Under the pieces are notes generated by a model. The model saw nothing but the letters and a program-made list of their open reading frames with translations, did not search any database and was not told where the DNA came from. From Devosia sp. Root685 (GTDB lineage: Bacteria > Pseudomonadota > Alphaproteobacteria > Rhizobiales > Devosiaceae): a DNA stretch of 64,000 nt. This document shows positions 26,686-35,163 of the stretch, piece by piece. The DNA is taken from assembly GCF_001427875.1 (NCBI RefSeq), contig NZ_LMHK01000001.1, positions 1,650,892 through 1,714,891 on the forward strand, read 5' to 3'. Within the stretch, counting starts at the first letter, position 1. Each line of letters opens with the position of its first letter. The translations under genes were made by a program, and so were the position numbers.

Positions 26686-27636
26686 ATGAAACTGGCAAAA
26701 TCCCTTCTGGCATCGGCCGTTATCGCCGGCAGCCTCACGGGCGCAGTCATTGCCCAGGACAAGGTGACCATCGGCGTTTCCGTGCCGGCGGCCGACCATG
26801 GCTGGACCGGTGGCGTCAATTACTTCGCCCAGGACGCCATCAAGCGCCTCGGCACCACCTATCCGAACGTCGAGTTCGTCTTCGCTTCGGCGCCTGATGC
26901 GCCCAAGCAGATCGCCGATATCGAAGACATGGTTTCCACGCGCGGCATCGACGCCCTCGTCATCCTGCCCGGCGATCCGGACGCCATGACCTCGGCCATC
27001 AAGCAGGTCAAGGACGCCGGCAAGTTCGTCACCGTCGTTGATCGCCAACTCTCGATCGATGGTGTCGAAGACCTCTATGTCGCCGGCGACAATCCGGGCC
27101 TCGGCGCCAATGCTGCTGCCTATATCAAGGAACAGCTGCCCGAAGGCGGTAACATCGTCATCCTCCGCGGCCTGCCGATCCCGATCGATCAGCAGCGTTT
27201 CGATGGTTTCATGTCGGGGATCGAAGGCTCCAACATCACCGTTCTCGACGACGAATTCGCCAACTGGAACCGCGATGACGGCTTTAAGGTCATGCAGGAC
27301 TTCCTGACCCGCTTCCCCGACATCAAGGCAGTGTGGACCCAGGACGACGACATCTCGCTCGGTGCCATCGAAGCCATCAAGCAGGCTGGCCGTGACAAGG
27401 ATATGTTCATCGTCGGCGGCGCCGGCATGCAGCAGATCCTGCAGGCCGTGGCCGATGGCTCTGCCCTGACCCCGGTCGATGTTTCCTACAGCCCGGCCAT
27501 GATCGCCACGGCGATCGAGCTGACGACGTCCCACCTTGTGGGCGGCGTCCACGTCAACGGCCGTTTCGTCCTCGAATCGACCCTGATCACCAAGGACAAC
27601 GCTGCCGAGTTCCTCGATCCTAACAGCCCGTTCTAA
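26686..27636 (+). CDS. CUT2 sugar ABC importer, periplasmic binding protein
   Basis: 316-residue RbsB-like protein. A signal peptide ends near TGAVIAQ. The mature protein begins DKVTIGVSVPAADHGWTGG, as in ribose/galactose-type binding proteins. A GGGAGGA ribosome-binding site precedes the ATG. Last gene of the operon, followed by a strong terminator. The ligand is not clear from the sequence. Confidence 0.93.
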   Translation: MKLAKSLLASAVIAGSLTGAVIAQDKVTIGVSVPAADHGWTGGVNYFAQDAIKRLGTTYPNVEFVFASAPDAPKQIADIEDMVSTRGIDALVILPGDPDAMTSAIKQVKDAGKFVTVVDRQLSIDGVEDLYVAGDNPGLGANAAAYIKEQLPEGGNIVILRGLPIPIDQQRFDGFMSGIEGSNITVLDDEFANWNRDDGFKVMQDFLTRFPDIKAVWTQDDDISLGAIEAIKQAGRDKDMFIVGGAGMQQILQAVADGSALTPVDVSYSPAMIATAIELTTSHLVGGVHVNGRFVLESTLITKDNAAEFLDPNSPF

Positions 27637-27657
27637 GACGAACTGAAACAGCAAAAG

Positions 27658-27687
27658 CAAAGGGCGCCTAGGCGCCCTTTGTCGTTT
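27658..27687. terminator. Rho-independent terminator after sugar importer
   Basis: A perfect 24-bp palindrome with arms CAAAGGGCGCC / GGCGCCCTTTG and TA in the centre, followed by TCGTTT. It lies 21 bp after the binding-protein stop and between convergent genes, so it may serve both strands. Confidence 0.9.
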
Positions 27688-27731
27688 CAGCAGTAGCTCC
27701 CACCATGAGGGCTACTGACCGCCAAACACCC

Positions 27732-30185
27732 CTAGGCAATCGCCGCCAGTTCGCGTTCCTCTTCCCATTCCATCCGCCCCGGCCGGCCCAGCAAAAAGCC
27801 CTGCGCCTCGTTGCAGCCTTCGAGCCGCAGCACGTCGAGTTGTTCGCGCGTCTCGACACCCTCGGCTAGCACCGGCACGGAAAGGCTGCGGCCCAGCGCC
27901 AGAATGGCGCGCACGATGGCCTTGGACTGCTCGGAATGTTCGACCTCGGCCATGAAGGAGCGGTCGAGCTTGATCTTGTCGAAGGGGAAGCTGCGCAGGG
28001 TTTCGAGCGAGGAATAGCCCGTGCCGAAGTCGTCGATGGCAATGGAAACGCCCATGGCGCGAATCTGGCGCAGCGCATTGAGCGCCCGCTTCTTGTCCGA
28101 AATGATGGCGGTTTCGGTCACTTCCAGTTCCAGCCGCTCCGGGGCAAGGCCGGTTTGATAAAGCACCATTTTGACGAGATCGACGAGATCGGCCTGGGCC
28201 AGTTGCAGCGCCGAAACATTGACTGCGATCTTGTAAGGATCAGGCCAGCTGGCCGCTTCCTCACAGGCCATGCGCAAGACCCAGGCGCCGATGGCATTGA
28301 TGGCGCCGCATTCTTCGGCCACCGGAATGAAATCGGCGGGCGATACGGGGCCATGCCCCGGCCGGTCCCAGCGCAACAAGACCTCAAAGCCGGTAATAGC
28401 GTCCGTCGCGACCGATTTCTGAACCTGATAGGCCAGATCGAAGCCGCCGATATCGATCGCCTCCCAGAGGTCCTTGGCCATGGAGCGGCGCTGGCGCGCG
28501 CTCTCGTCCATGCCGCTTTCATAGTAGCAGATACGGGCCTCGAAATCGGCCTTGGCCCGATACATGGCGAGGTCGGCATTGCTGAGCAATTTTGAGCGAT
28601 CCGCGCCGTCCTGCGGATAGGTGGCGACCCCGATGCTGCCGCTCGTGGCCACTTGAATATCCTGATAATCGACTACGCCGAACAGCACGCCCTCGATGCG
28701 ATGGAGGAAGTCGCGCAACTGGTCGATGCTGCCAAAGGGCTTTAGCGCCGCAAATTCGTCGCCACCGAGGCGCGCCACGACTTCGCCGGGCTTCAATACG
28801 GCGGTGAAGCGTTCGGCGAGAACGCGCAACACCTGATCGCCGGTCGCGTGGCCATAGCTGTCATTGATGTCCTTGAAGCGGTCGAGGTCCACGGCGACCA
28901 CCCCGACCTGCCCGCCCTCTTCGCCGGCCTCACTCAAAGCCCGTTCAAAGAGATCATCGAACCGGGCGCGATTGGGCAGACCCGTCAGCGTGTCATGCTG
29001 GGCGAGATGGGCAATAGCCGCCTCGCTGCGCTTGCTCTCGGAAATATCCTCCATCAGCGTCACCCAGCGCCCGTCGCCGGTCGGGTTGTGCTGCACGCGC
29101 AGGAAGCGCTGACCATCGAAGCTATGCACGGTCTGGCCGCCCCGCGCCGCCAGTCCGCGATGTTCGGCGGCAAGGGCCGCGGCGAGATCGGGCCGCGCCG
29201 CCGCATCCCCGGATGCGACCCGGCGGCTTGCCACCTCGCAAATCACCTCGAGCGTCCGCCCTTCAAGATCGGTCCCGGCCGGTAGCGAGAGCAGTTCGAC
29301 CAGCCGGTCATTGTAGAGCAGCACGCGGCCGTCGGCCGAAAACAGCGCCAGCCCCTGCCCCATATGCGTCAGCGCCAGTTCAAGCTTCTGGCTTACCGAG
29401 GCAAGCCGGTCAGCATCGGCCTTTTGGCGCAGGTCCTCGCGCTCGGTCCGGCGACGGTCGGCTTCATCGAGCACGATACTGCCCAGCGCCGCGCCCAGAA
29501 TAAAGAGCGTGATCAGCGCCACGATGACCGACATCACGCCGCCATCGATTTCCGCGCCGTCATGCAGCAGCGGCAGGCAATTGCTGAAATCCGCCGCGCC
29601 CATGGCGGTAAAATGCATGGCGCAGATCGCCAGCGTCAGTAGACCCGCGCCGGAAAACAGGCGTGCGCGCCCCGCGCCCATGGCCGTGACTACGGCAAGG
29701 CCGGAGATGACGATACCGGCCAGGATCGAGAGCCCCACAAGCCCATTGTTCCAGAGCAATTGTCCCTCGAGCAGCAGAGCCGCGATGCCGACATAGTGCA
29801 TGGAGGAAATGCCGACGCCGATCACCGCGCCACCCAGAAACCGGTCGGCGGTTCCGGTCGCGCGGATCGCCATGGCAAGGCCGGCGCCGCAAATCCCAAT
29901 GGCAATCAGCAGCGAAACGCCGGTGAGCAGGATGTCATATTGCAGCGCAAAGCCCGGCCGGAAGGCGAGCATGGCGACAAAATGCGTCGACCAGATCCCC
30001 AGCCCCACCGAAAGAGCCGAGACGGTCGTCCAGATCAGCCGCGCCCGCTTCTCCATTCGCATCGCGTGGCGCAACAGGCTTACGCAGGCATAGGCTGAAA
30101 GCAGGCAGACCAAAGCGGCAAGCGCGACGAAAACGAGATCATGGCCGCGGAAGAAAAAATCGAGAACGGCAAGCACGGCACACAT
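27732..30185 (-). CDS. MHYT-PAS-GGDEF-EAL c-di-GMP turnover protein
   Basis: 817-residue inner-membrane signalling protein. The N-terminal sensor (about residues 1-245) has seven hydrophobic helices with three MHYT-type repeats: THFVAMLAF, SMHYVGIAALLLEG and AMHFTAMGA, thought to bind copper and sense gas or redox state. A PAS-like segment (about 260-390) follows, then a GGDEF domain with an intact RLGGDEFAAL. The C-terminal EAL domain reads EVLLRW in place of EALLRW but keeps the other visible catalytic segments: NVSALQ, EVTET, DDFGTGYSSL, IKLDRSF, AEGVET. Both cyclase and phosphodiesterase activities therefore look possible. Monocistronic. Confidence 0.93.
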   Translation of the reverse strand: MCAVLAVLDFFFRGHDLVFVALAALVCLLSAYACVSLLRHAMRMEKRARLIWTTVSALSVGLGIWSTHFVAMLAFRPGFALQYDILLTGVSLLIAIGICGAGLAMAIRATGTADRFLGGAVIGVGISSMHYVGIAALLLEGQLLWNNGLVGLSILAGIVISGLAVVTAMGAGRARLFSGAGLLTLAICAMHFTAMGAADFSNCLPLLHDGAEIDGGVMSVIVALITLFILGAALGSIVLDEADRRRTEREDLRQKADADRLASVSQKLELALTHMGQGLALFSADGRVLLYNDRLVELLSLPAGTDLEGRTLEVICEVASRRVASGDAAARPDLAAALAAEHRGLAARGGQTVHSFDGQRFLRVQHNPTGDGRWVTLMEDISESKRSEAAIAHLAQHDTLTGLPNRARFDDLFERALSEAGEEGGQVGVVAVDLDRFKDINDSYGHATGDQVLRVLAERFTAVLKPGEVVARLGGDEFAALKPFGSIDQLRDFLHRIEGVLFGVVDYQDIQVATSGSIGVATYPQDGADRSKLLSNADLAMYRAKADFEARICYYESGMDESARQRRSMAKDLWEAIDIGGFDLAYQVQKSVATDAITGFEVLLRWDRPGHGPVSPADFIPVAEECGAINAIGAWVLRMACEEAASWPDPYKIAVNVSALQLAQADLVDLVKMVLYQTGLAPERLELEVTETAIISDKKRALNALRQIRAMGVSIAIDDFGTGYSSLETLRSFPFDKIKLDRSFMAEVEHSEQSKAIVRAILALGRSLSVPVLAEGVETREQLDVLRLEGCNEAQGFLLGRPGRMEWEEERELAAIA

Positions 30186-30286
30186 CCGTAAAGTTACGGA
30201 GCGGACACTAGAAAGCCGCCCATTACGGATCGGTTACGCCGAACGCCTTTCGATCGGAATGCTGAACCGCCGGTAAAGTCGCGTTG

Positions 30287-31066
30287 CTAAACCGTGCCCT
30301 CATAGGCAATCACCGGCCCACCTGGCCCCTCGATCAGGCGGGCCCGCACGCCATAGACCTCGGCCAGCAGGTTTTCGCGTAAAACCTCGGCCGGCCGTCC
30401 TTCGGCCACCACCTGGCCCATATGCATGACCACCAGCCAATCGCAAAAGCGCAGCGCCAGATTGAGATCGTGCAGCGCCAGCAGCACCGTACCACCGGCC
30501 CCGGCAAGCTCGCCCAGAAGGTCCAGCACCTGCAATTGGGCGCGAATATCGAGATGGCTCGTCGGCTCGTCGAGCACCAGCAATTTCGGCTCCTGCGCCA
30601 GCGCCCGGGCAATATGCACCCGCTGCTGTTCCCCGCCCGAAAGCGTGTTGAACTGGCGCGTGGCAAAGCCGGCCATATCCACTTTTGCCAGCGCGCCCGC
30701 CACCAGTGCCTCGTCGTCGGCCCCGAGCCCCGCGGCCCACGTGGAAATATGCGGAATGCGCCCCAGCGCCACGACATCGGAAACGCTGAGCCGCTCCTCG
30801 GTGCTCGCCGATTGCTCGACATAGGCGCAGATACCGGCCCGCTCCCGCCTCCCCATAAGCGCAAGGTCCGCGCCGTCGAAATTCAGCGACCCGGCTTCCG
30901 GCCGCTCCAGACCCACGATGGCCGAAATCAGCGTCGATTTCCCAGCCCCGTTCGGCCCCACCAGCCCCGTCACTTTCCCCGCCGGCGCTGAAAAACCAGC
31001 ATTGCCGACAATGCTCTTGCCGCCGCGGCTGATATCGACACCCGCAATTTTCAGCCCCTCCCTCAT
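30287..31066 (-). CDS. Proposed F420-0 ABC importer, ATP-binding subunit
   Basis: 259-residue FecE/BtuD-type ATPase with Walker A GPNGAGKST (37-45), signature LSGGEQQR and Walker B LLVLDEPTSHLD. By sequence alone it is a siderophore/haem/B12-class ATPase. The context (permease, binding protein, CofE and two F420 enzymes in the same direction) matches the cassette for which an F420-0 importer was proposed (TIGRFAM models TIGR03868, TIGR03869, TIGR03873, from memory). Start overlaps the permease stop by 4 bp. A role in iron or B12 uptake remains the alternative. Confidence 0.82.
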   Translation of the reverse strand: MREGLKIAGVDISRGGKSIVGNAGFSAPAGKVTGLVGPNGAGKSTLISAIVGLERPEAGSLNFDGADLALMGRRERAGICAYVEQSASTEERLSVSDVVALGRIPHISTWAAGLGADDEALVAGALAKVDMAGFATRQFNTLSGGEQQRVHIARALAQEPKLLVLDEPTSHLDIRAQLQVLDLLGELAGAGGTVLLALHDLNLALRFCDWLVVMHMGQVVAEGRPAEVLRENLLAEVYGVRARLIEGPGGPVIAYEGTV

Positions 31067-32106
31067 GTCACCCGCCTGAAGCGCATGAGGATCAGGAGGA
31101 AGGCCGGGGCCCCGACCAGCGCGGTGACAATGCCCACCGGCAATTCGCGCGGATCGAACAGCGTCCGCGCCATGGTGTCGGCCCAGAGCATGAAAATGGC
31201 GCCGACCAGCATGGAGAGCGGCAGCAGCCGTCCATGGCGCGAGCCCACCGCCAGCCGCACCGCATGCGGCACGACGAGCCCGACAAAGCCGATGGCCCCG
31301 CCAATGGCCACCATCACCCCTGTCAACAGCGCCGAAGCGCCGAGCAGCATCCAGCGCAGCCGCGCCACATCGACCCCAAGGCTCGCCGCCGCCTTGTCGC
31401 CAAAGGCAAAGGCATCGAGTCCCCGCGCCGAAATCAGCATGACCGGCGCGCAGACCAGAAGGCTCACCACCACCAGCCCCGCATCGAGCCAGCTCGACCC
31501 ACTCAGCGAGCCCATGAGCCAGGAGAGGATTTCGCGATAGGAATCCCCCGTCGCCGACCAGAAAATGATGAAGGAGGTCGCAGCGGAAGCCAGAGCCGAA
31601 ATGGAAATGCCCGCCAAAATGGCCCGCACCGGCGTCGCCCCACCCAACAAATGTGCAATGAACAGCGCCAGCACCAAAGCCGCCAGCGACCCCACAAAGG
31701 CCCCGATCGGCACCAGCAGCGCAAAACCCATCACCACCAGCGTCACCGCCCCCAGCGCCGCCCCGGATGACAGCCCCAACAAATACGGATCAGCCAGCGG
31801 ATTGCGCGTCAGCGCCTGCATCACCACCCCAGCCAGCGCCAGCCCCGCCCCAACCCCCATGGCCGCGATGACCCTTGGCATGCGCAGGTCCCAGACAATA
31901 GCATCGCGCAAGCGCGACACCGGGCTGTCGGGCACGAACCCAAGATGGTGGAGGATCGTCGTCCAAACCTCGGTCGGCGTGATGTCGGCCGGGCCGAAGG
32001 TGACGGCAATGGTCGCACTTGCGATGAGCAGGAGCCACAGCGCGATATAGGCGGTGGTTTGGAGCGAGCGGGTCAAACGGAGCGTGGGGCAGACACCCCC
32101 TCCCAA
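31063..32106 (-). CDS. Proposed F420-0 ABC importer, FecCD-family permease
   Basis: About 347 residues, with some ten hydrophobic helices. FecCD family markers are LRMPRVIAAMGVGAGLALAG, then NPLADPYLLGLSSGAALG, and GFVGLVVPHAVRL. The exact start is uncertain: the longest frame begins at a TTG (32106) inside a type C repeat, and a second TTG at 32076 gives a shorter protein. Both lack a standard site, though the repeat supplies GGGGGAGG just upstream. Paired with the ATPase by ATGA overlap. Confidence 0.82.
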   Translation of the reverse strand: MGGGVCPTLRLTRSLQTTAYIALWLLLIASATIAVTFGPADITPTEVWTTILHHLGFVPDSPVSRLRDAIVWDLRMPRVIAAMGVGAGLALAGVVMQALTRNPLADPYLLGLSSGAALGAVTLVVMGFALLVPIGAFVGSLAALVLALFIAHLLGGATPVRAILAGISISALASAATSFIIFWSATGDSYREILSWLMGSLSGSSWLDAGLVVVSLLVCAPVMLISARGLDAFAFGDKAAASLGVDVARLRWMLLGASALLTGVMVAIGGAIGFVGLVVPHAVRLAVGSRHGRLLPLSMLVGAIFMLWADTMARTLFDPRELPVGIVTALVGAPAFLLILMRFRRVT

Positions 32107-32209
32107 CCTCCCCCATCAAGGGGGAGGTGCAGATCGCGTTTGTGGCAACGTTTCATCGCATCCACAGGTGCGGCACCTCCCCCTTGATGGGGGAGGTTGG
32201 GAGGGGGTG
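32094..32209. repeat. Mosaic intergenic repeat, type C copy 3
   Basis: Full 116-bp type C unit (CACCCCCTCCCAACCTCCCC to the complementary end). It lies between the binding-protein gene and the permease gene inside the F420 operon and overlaps the apparent permease start. Confidence 0.9.
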
Positions 32210-32236
32210 ACGCCGATCTCGCCCGGATCGCCAAAC

Positions 32237-33169
32237 CTAAAACCTCAACCCAGCCAACTGCCCAGCCATATCCACCACCGCCGGGACATTCCTGATCCCC
32301 GCCTCGGACGCCGGGAACGGCACAACCAGATAGCGCTGATTGATCACCGCATCGAGTTTTGACGTAATCGGATTTTCCGCCAGCAGCTTCTTCTTCGCCT
32401 CCGCCGAGTTCCAGGCCGCATCGACCAGCACGATCACATCGGGATTGGCATCGACCACCGCTTCCCAACTCGCCGCCGTCCAGCCCTCGTCTACTCCGGC
32501 AAAAATATTCGTTAGGCCCAGCGCTTCCAGCATCATGGCCGGCGCGTTGCTCCCCGCGCCCACATAGGGTGCCTTGGTGCCCGAGGAATACCACACGGCG
32601 CTCAGCCCGCGCGTATCCCCCGTGACCCCAGCCAATGCCGCCTGCTGCTCTGCCACGAGCGCCCCCGCCCGGTCCTCGACATCAAAAATCGCCCCCATCT
32701 CGGCGATCTCGGCAAAGAGATGATCGAAACTCAGCTTTGCCGGTTTCACCGACCGACAGGCCGCTGGCGCCACATAGGACGTTACCCCAAGCTCAGCCAG
32801 CATCGGCCGCTCGCCGGCACCGTCGGCAGCAAAATTGCTCTCCCAGCCGCCATAGACGAAGTCCGGCTCGGTTTCGAGCACCACTTCCTGCGAAGGCAGT
32901 TTTTCCGACAGCACCGGAATGTCACTCCCGCCCAGCCCTTCGGGCAACGGCCCATCAAGGAACGCGAAGCCCACCACCTTGTCTCCAAGCCCCAGCGACA
33001 GCAGCAGTTCCGCCGCCGTCGACTTGATCGCCACCACGCGCTGTGGCGCCGCCTCAATGGTCAGCGGAAAGCCGCAATTGTCGAGGCTCAGCGGATAGTC
33101 GGTGGCTGAGGCCGGCACGGCAAGAAATCCGGCCGCCGCGGCGGCCAGCAGAGAAAGTGAATGACGCAT
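32237..33169 (-). CDS. Proposed F420-0 ABC importer, periplasmic binding protein
   Basis: 310-residue BtuF/FepB-fold protein. Signal peptide of about 22 residues (cleavage after PASA). The mature start DYPLSLDNCGFPLTIEAAP and the segments VVAIKSTAAELLLSLGLGDK, then VYGGWESN, YVAPAACRS and DVIVLVDAAWN, resemble the actinobacterial putative F420-0 binding proteins rather than siderophore receptors, as far as I recall them. Starts 3 bp after the cofE stop, so translation is tightly linked. Ligand assignment is inference from context and remembered similarity. Confidence 0.8.
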   Translation of the reverse strand: MRHSLSLLAAAAAGFLAVPASATDYPLSLDNCGFPLTIEAAPQRVVAIKSTAAELLLSLGLGDKVVGFAFLDGPLPEGLGGSDIPVLSEKLPSQEVVLETEPDFVYGGWESNFAADGAGERPMLAELGVTSYVAPAACRSVKPAKLSFDHLFAEIAEMGAIFDVEDRAGALVAEQQAALAGVTGDTRGLSAVWYSSGTKAPYVGAGSNAPAMMLEALGLTNIFAGVDEGWTAASWEAVVDANPDVIVLVDAAWNSAEAKKKLLAENPITSKLDAVINQRYLVVPFPASEAGIRNVPAVVDMAGQLAGLRF

Positions 33170-33172
33170 GGT

Positions 33173-34000
33173 TCAGTCCTGCTTCTGCTCTTTCGAGCGT
33201 GCCTTTGAAGTATTTTTGGATTTCATCTCCGCCATCGCGGCGTCATAGCCAAGCTGATAGGCCTCGGCCGAGCCAAAGCGGAACATGTCGTCGTCGCCGG
33301 TTCGCACCAGGGTTCGCGCGCCCGGCGCATCGAGCCCCAGCACCAGCCGCCCCATGCCGCGGATCACCGCCACGGGAATGCCCGATGTCTTGCCTTTAAC
33401 CAGATCCGCCGCCCCGGCCAGTTCGTCGGCGACCACCGCCATGGTCACATGCAACGGCCGCCCATTGGCATCATTGGCTCCGCGCAAATCATCGGTCAGC
33501 TGCAGCCCCGCCGCGCCGATGGCCAGATCCGTCTGCCCCACCCGCCAGGGCCGTCCCACCGTATCGGTCACGACAATCCCAAGCTCGACGCCAAATCTTT
33601 CCCGCAGCCCCGCACAGAGCGCCCGCGCCGAGCGGTCCGGGTCTTCCGGCAATTTCAGCGCAAAGCCCTCGGGCACATTGGACATGTCCAGCCCCGCCGC
33701 CGCCATGATCATGCCCTGCTTGGTTTCAACGATCCGCGTCACCCCGCCCGGATGCACTCGCTCGGCCACCACACGCACCGTGTCGTCAGCAATCGCCTTT
33801 TCGCGGTCCATGGCCGGCACCATTCGCCCTTCGGCCTTGGACACGATCTTGCTGGTCACCACCAGAATATCGCCGTCGGCCAGAGCATGCCCGGCGCCCA
33901 TCCCGGCAATCGCCCCGCCGATCAGCGCCACGAGATCATCCCCGGCGGCAATTTCGGGAATGCCCGTCACACCCCAGGCGCTGAATGTTGGCACCGACAT
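33173..34000 (-). CDS. cofE: Coenzyme F420-0:L-glutamate ligase (CofE)
   Basis: Adds gamma-linked glutamate to F420-0, the last step in making coenzyme F420. The 275-residue protein has the CofE motifs [11 protein letters not shown] (13-23), [17 protein letters not shown] (42-58), [26 protein letters not shown] and [17 protein letters not shown] (142-158). It ends with a Lys-rich tail of about 16 residues. The C-terminal nitroreductase-like FbiB domain of mycobacteria is absent, so this is the stand-alone form. It lies 11 bp after the FGD gene. No cofC, cofD, cofG or cofH is present in the window. Confidence 0.95.
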   Translation of the reverse strand: MSVPTFSAWGVTGIPEIAAGDDLVALIGGAIAGMGAGHALADGDILVVTSKIVSKAEGRMVPAMDREKAIADDTVRVVAERVHPGGVTRIVETKQGMIMAAAGLDMSNVPEGFALKLPEDPDRSARALCAGLRERFGVELGIVVTDTVGRPWRVGQTDLAIGAAGLQLTDDLRGANDANGRPLHVTMAVVADELAGAADLVKGKTSGIPVAVIRGMGRLVLGLDAPGARTLVRTGDDDMFRFGSAEAYQLGYDAAMAEMKSKNTSKARSKEQKQD

Positions 34001-34011
34001 TTTGCTCTCCG

Positions 34012-35010
34012 TTAGCCCAGCGCCTTGAGGCGCGGCAGAATTTCCTTGGCATAGAGCGCCAGGAACCGGCTCTGGTCCGTGCCCGGCGCATGAAACACCA
34101 GATGATCGAACCCATAATCCATATAGGTCTTGATCGCGGCCACGTGCTCCTCGGGATCGCTCGACACGATCCAGCGCTTTGCCACCCGCTCGATCGGCAG
34201 CGCGTCCGCCAGCTTTTCCATCTCCCCGGCATCCTGCACCGAGTGTTTTTCTTCCGCCGACAGCGACAGCGCCGCCCAGTTCCGCGTATCGTTCAGCGCC
34301 CGCTCCGCATCGGTATCGAACGACACCTTCACCTCGATCATCCGCTCGAACGGTTTTCCCGACCGCGCCGATTCCTGCCGGCCTATCGCGACGTTGGGCA
34401 ACAATTCATCGACATAGAGCGACGCCCCCTTGCCCGAGGTACAGATGAACCCATCGCCCTCGCGCCCGGCAAATTTCGCATTCAGCGGCCCGCCTGCCGC
34501 AATATAGATCGGCACCATGTCCTCGGGCTTGTCATAGATGGTCGCATTGACCGTCTTATAATACTGTCCCTCGAAGCTCACCCGATCCTCGCTCCAGAGC
34601 TGCCGGATCAATTTGATCGCCTCGCGCAACCGCGCCGAACGCTCCTTCAACTCGGGCCATTCGATGCCCGTCGCCGGCACTTCATTCAGCCCCTCGCCCG
34701 TCCCGACGCCGAGAATGACGCGCCCCGGAAACATCGCCCCCAGCGTCCCAAAAGCATGCGCCACCACCGACGGATGCAGTCGGAACGTCGGCGTCAGCAC
34801 CGAAGTCCCGAGCACGATCTTTTCCGTCCGCGCCAATGCCGCCGCCATCCAGGCCGGCGCAAAGGGCGCATGTCCATCCGTATGTTTCCACGGCTGAAAA
34901 TGATCGCTGATAAAAACGGAATCAAACCCCGCGCCTTCCGCCTCCACGGCAAATTGCAGCAACTTGTTCGGCCCAAACTGCTCCGCCGAAGCCTTATACC
35001 CAAAGCGCAT
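34012..35010 (-). CDS. fgd: F420-dependent glucose-6-phosphate dehydrogenase
   Basis: 332-residue luciferase-fold enzyme that oxidises glucose-6-phosphate to 6-phosphogluconolactone and reduces F420. It aligns throughout with mycobacterial FGD1 as I remember it: start [14 protein letters not shown], then [46 protein letters not shown] and [12 protein letters not shown]. The counterparts of FGD1 E13, H40, W44, E109, K198, K259 and R283 are present here as E10, H37, W41, E106, K194, K255 and R279. The last three bind the substrate phosphate. Ribosome-binding site GGAGG precedes the ATG. Sits directly upstream of cofE. Confidence 0.94.
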   Translation of the reverse strand: MRFGYKASAEQFGPNKLLQFAVEAEGAGFDSVFISDHFQPWKHTDGHAPFAPAWMAAALARTEKIVLGTSVLTPTFRLHPSVVAHAFGTLGAMFPGRVILGVGTGEGLNEVPATGIEWPELKERSARLREAIKLIRQLWSEDRVSFEGQYYKTVNATIYDKPEDMVPIYIAAGGPLNAKFAGREGDGFICTSGKGASLYVDELLPNVAIGRQESARSGKPFERMIEVKVSFDTDAERALNDTRNWAALSLSAEEKHSVQDAGEMEKLADALPIERVAKRWIVSSDPEEHVAAIKTYMDYGFDHLVFHAPGTDQSRFLALYAKEILPRLKALG

Positions 35011-35044
35011 TTTTTTGGTCCTCCAGAGTAGGTGCCAAGGCCAC

Positions 35045-35155
35045 CACCCCCACCTAGCCTCCCCCTCTTAGGGGGAGGAACATATCGAGTTTGCCGCGAC
35101 GTCCGTAAACCACCGGCAGATCCCTCCCCCTACCAGGGGGAGGCTAGGTGGGGGT
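35045..35155. repeat. Mosaic intergenic repeat, type C variant
   Basis: Arms CCACCCCCACCTAGCCTCCC and the complementary AGGCTAGGTGGGGGT, inner CTCCCCCT / AGGGGGAG stems, and a loop that keeps ATATCGAGTTTG in common with the standard type C unit. It lies between the luciferase-like gene and the FGD gene within the F420 operon. Confidence 0.85.
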
Positions 35156-35163
35156 CCTACCCC

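Noticed and set aside
32094..32209. Inverted repeats as transposon ends or MITEs
   Set aside because: No target-site duplication or transposase seen around this or the other type C units. The modular make-up fits REP/RIME-like elements better.
30287..33169. Iron-siderophore or B12 uptake system
   Set aside because: The fold class fits, but there is no outer-membrane TonB receptor, no Fur-like box or cobalamin riboswitch seen, and the operon partners are F420 genes. Kept as an alternative, not the main call.
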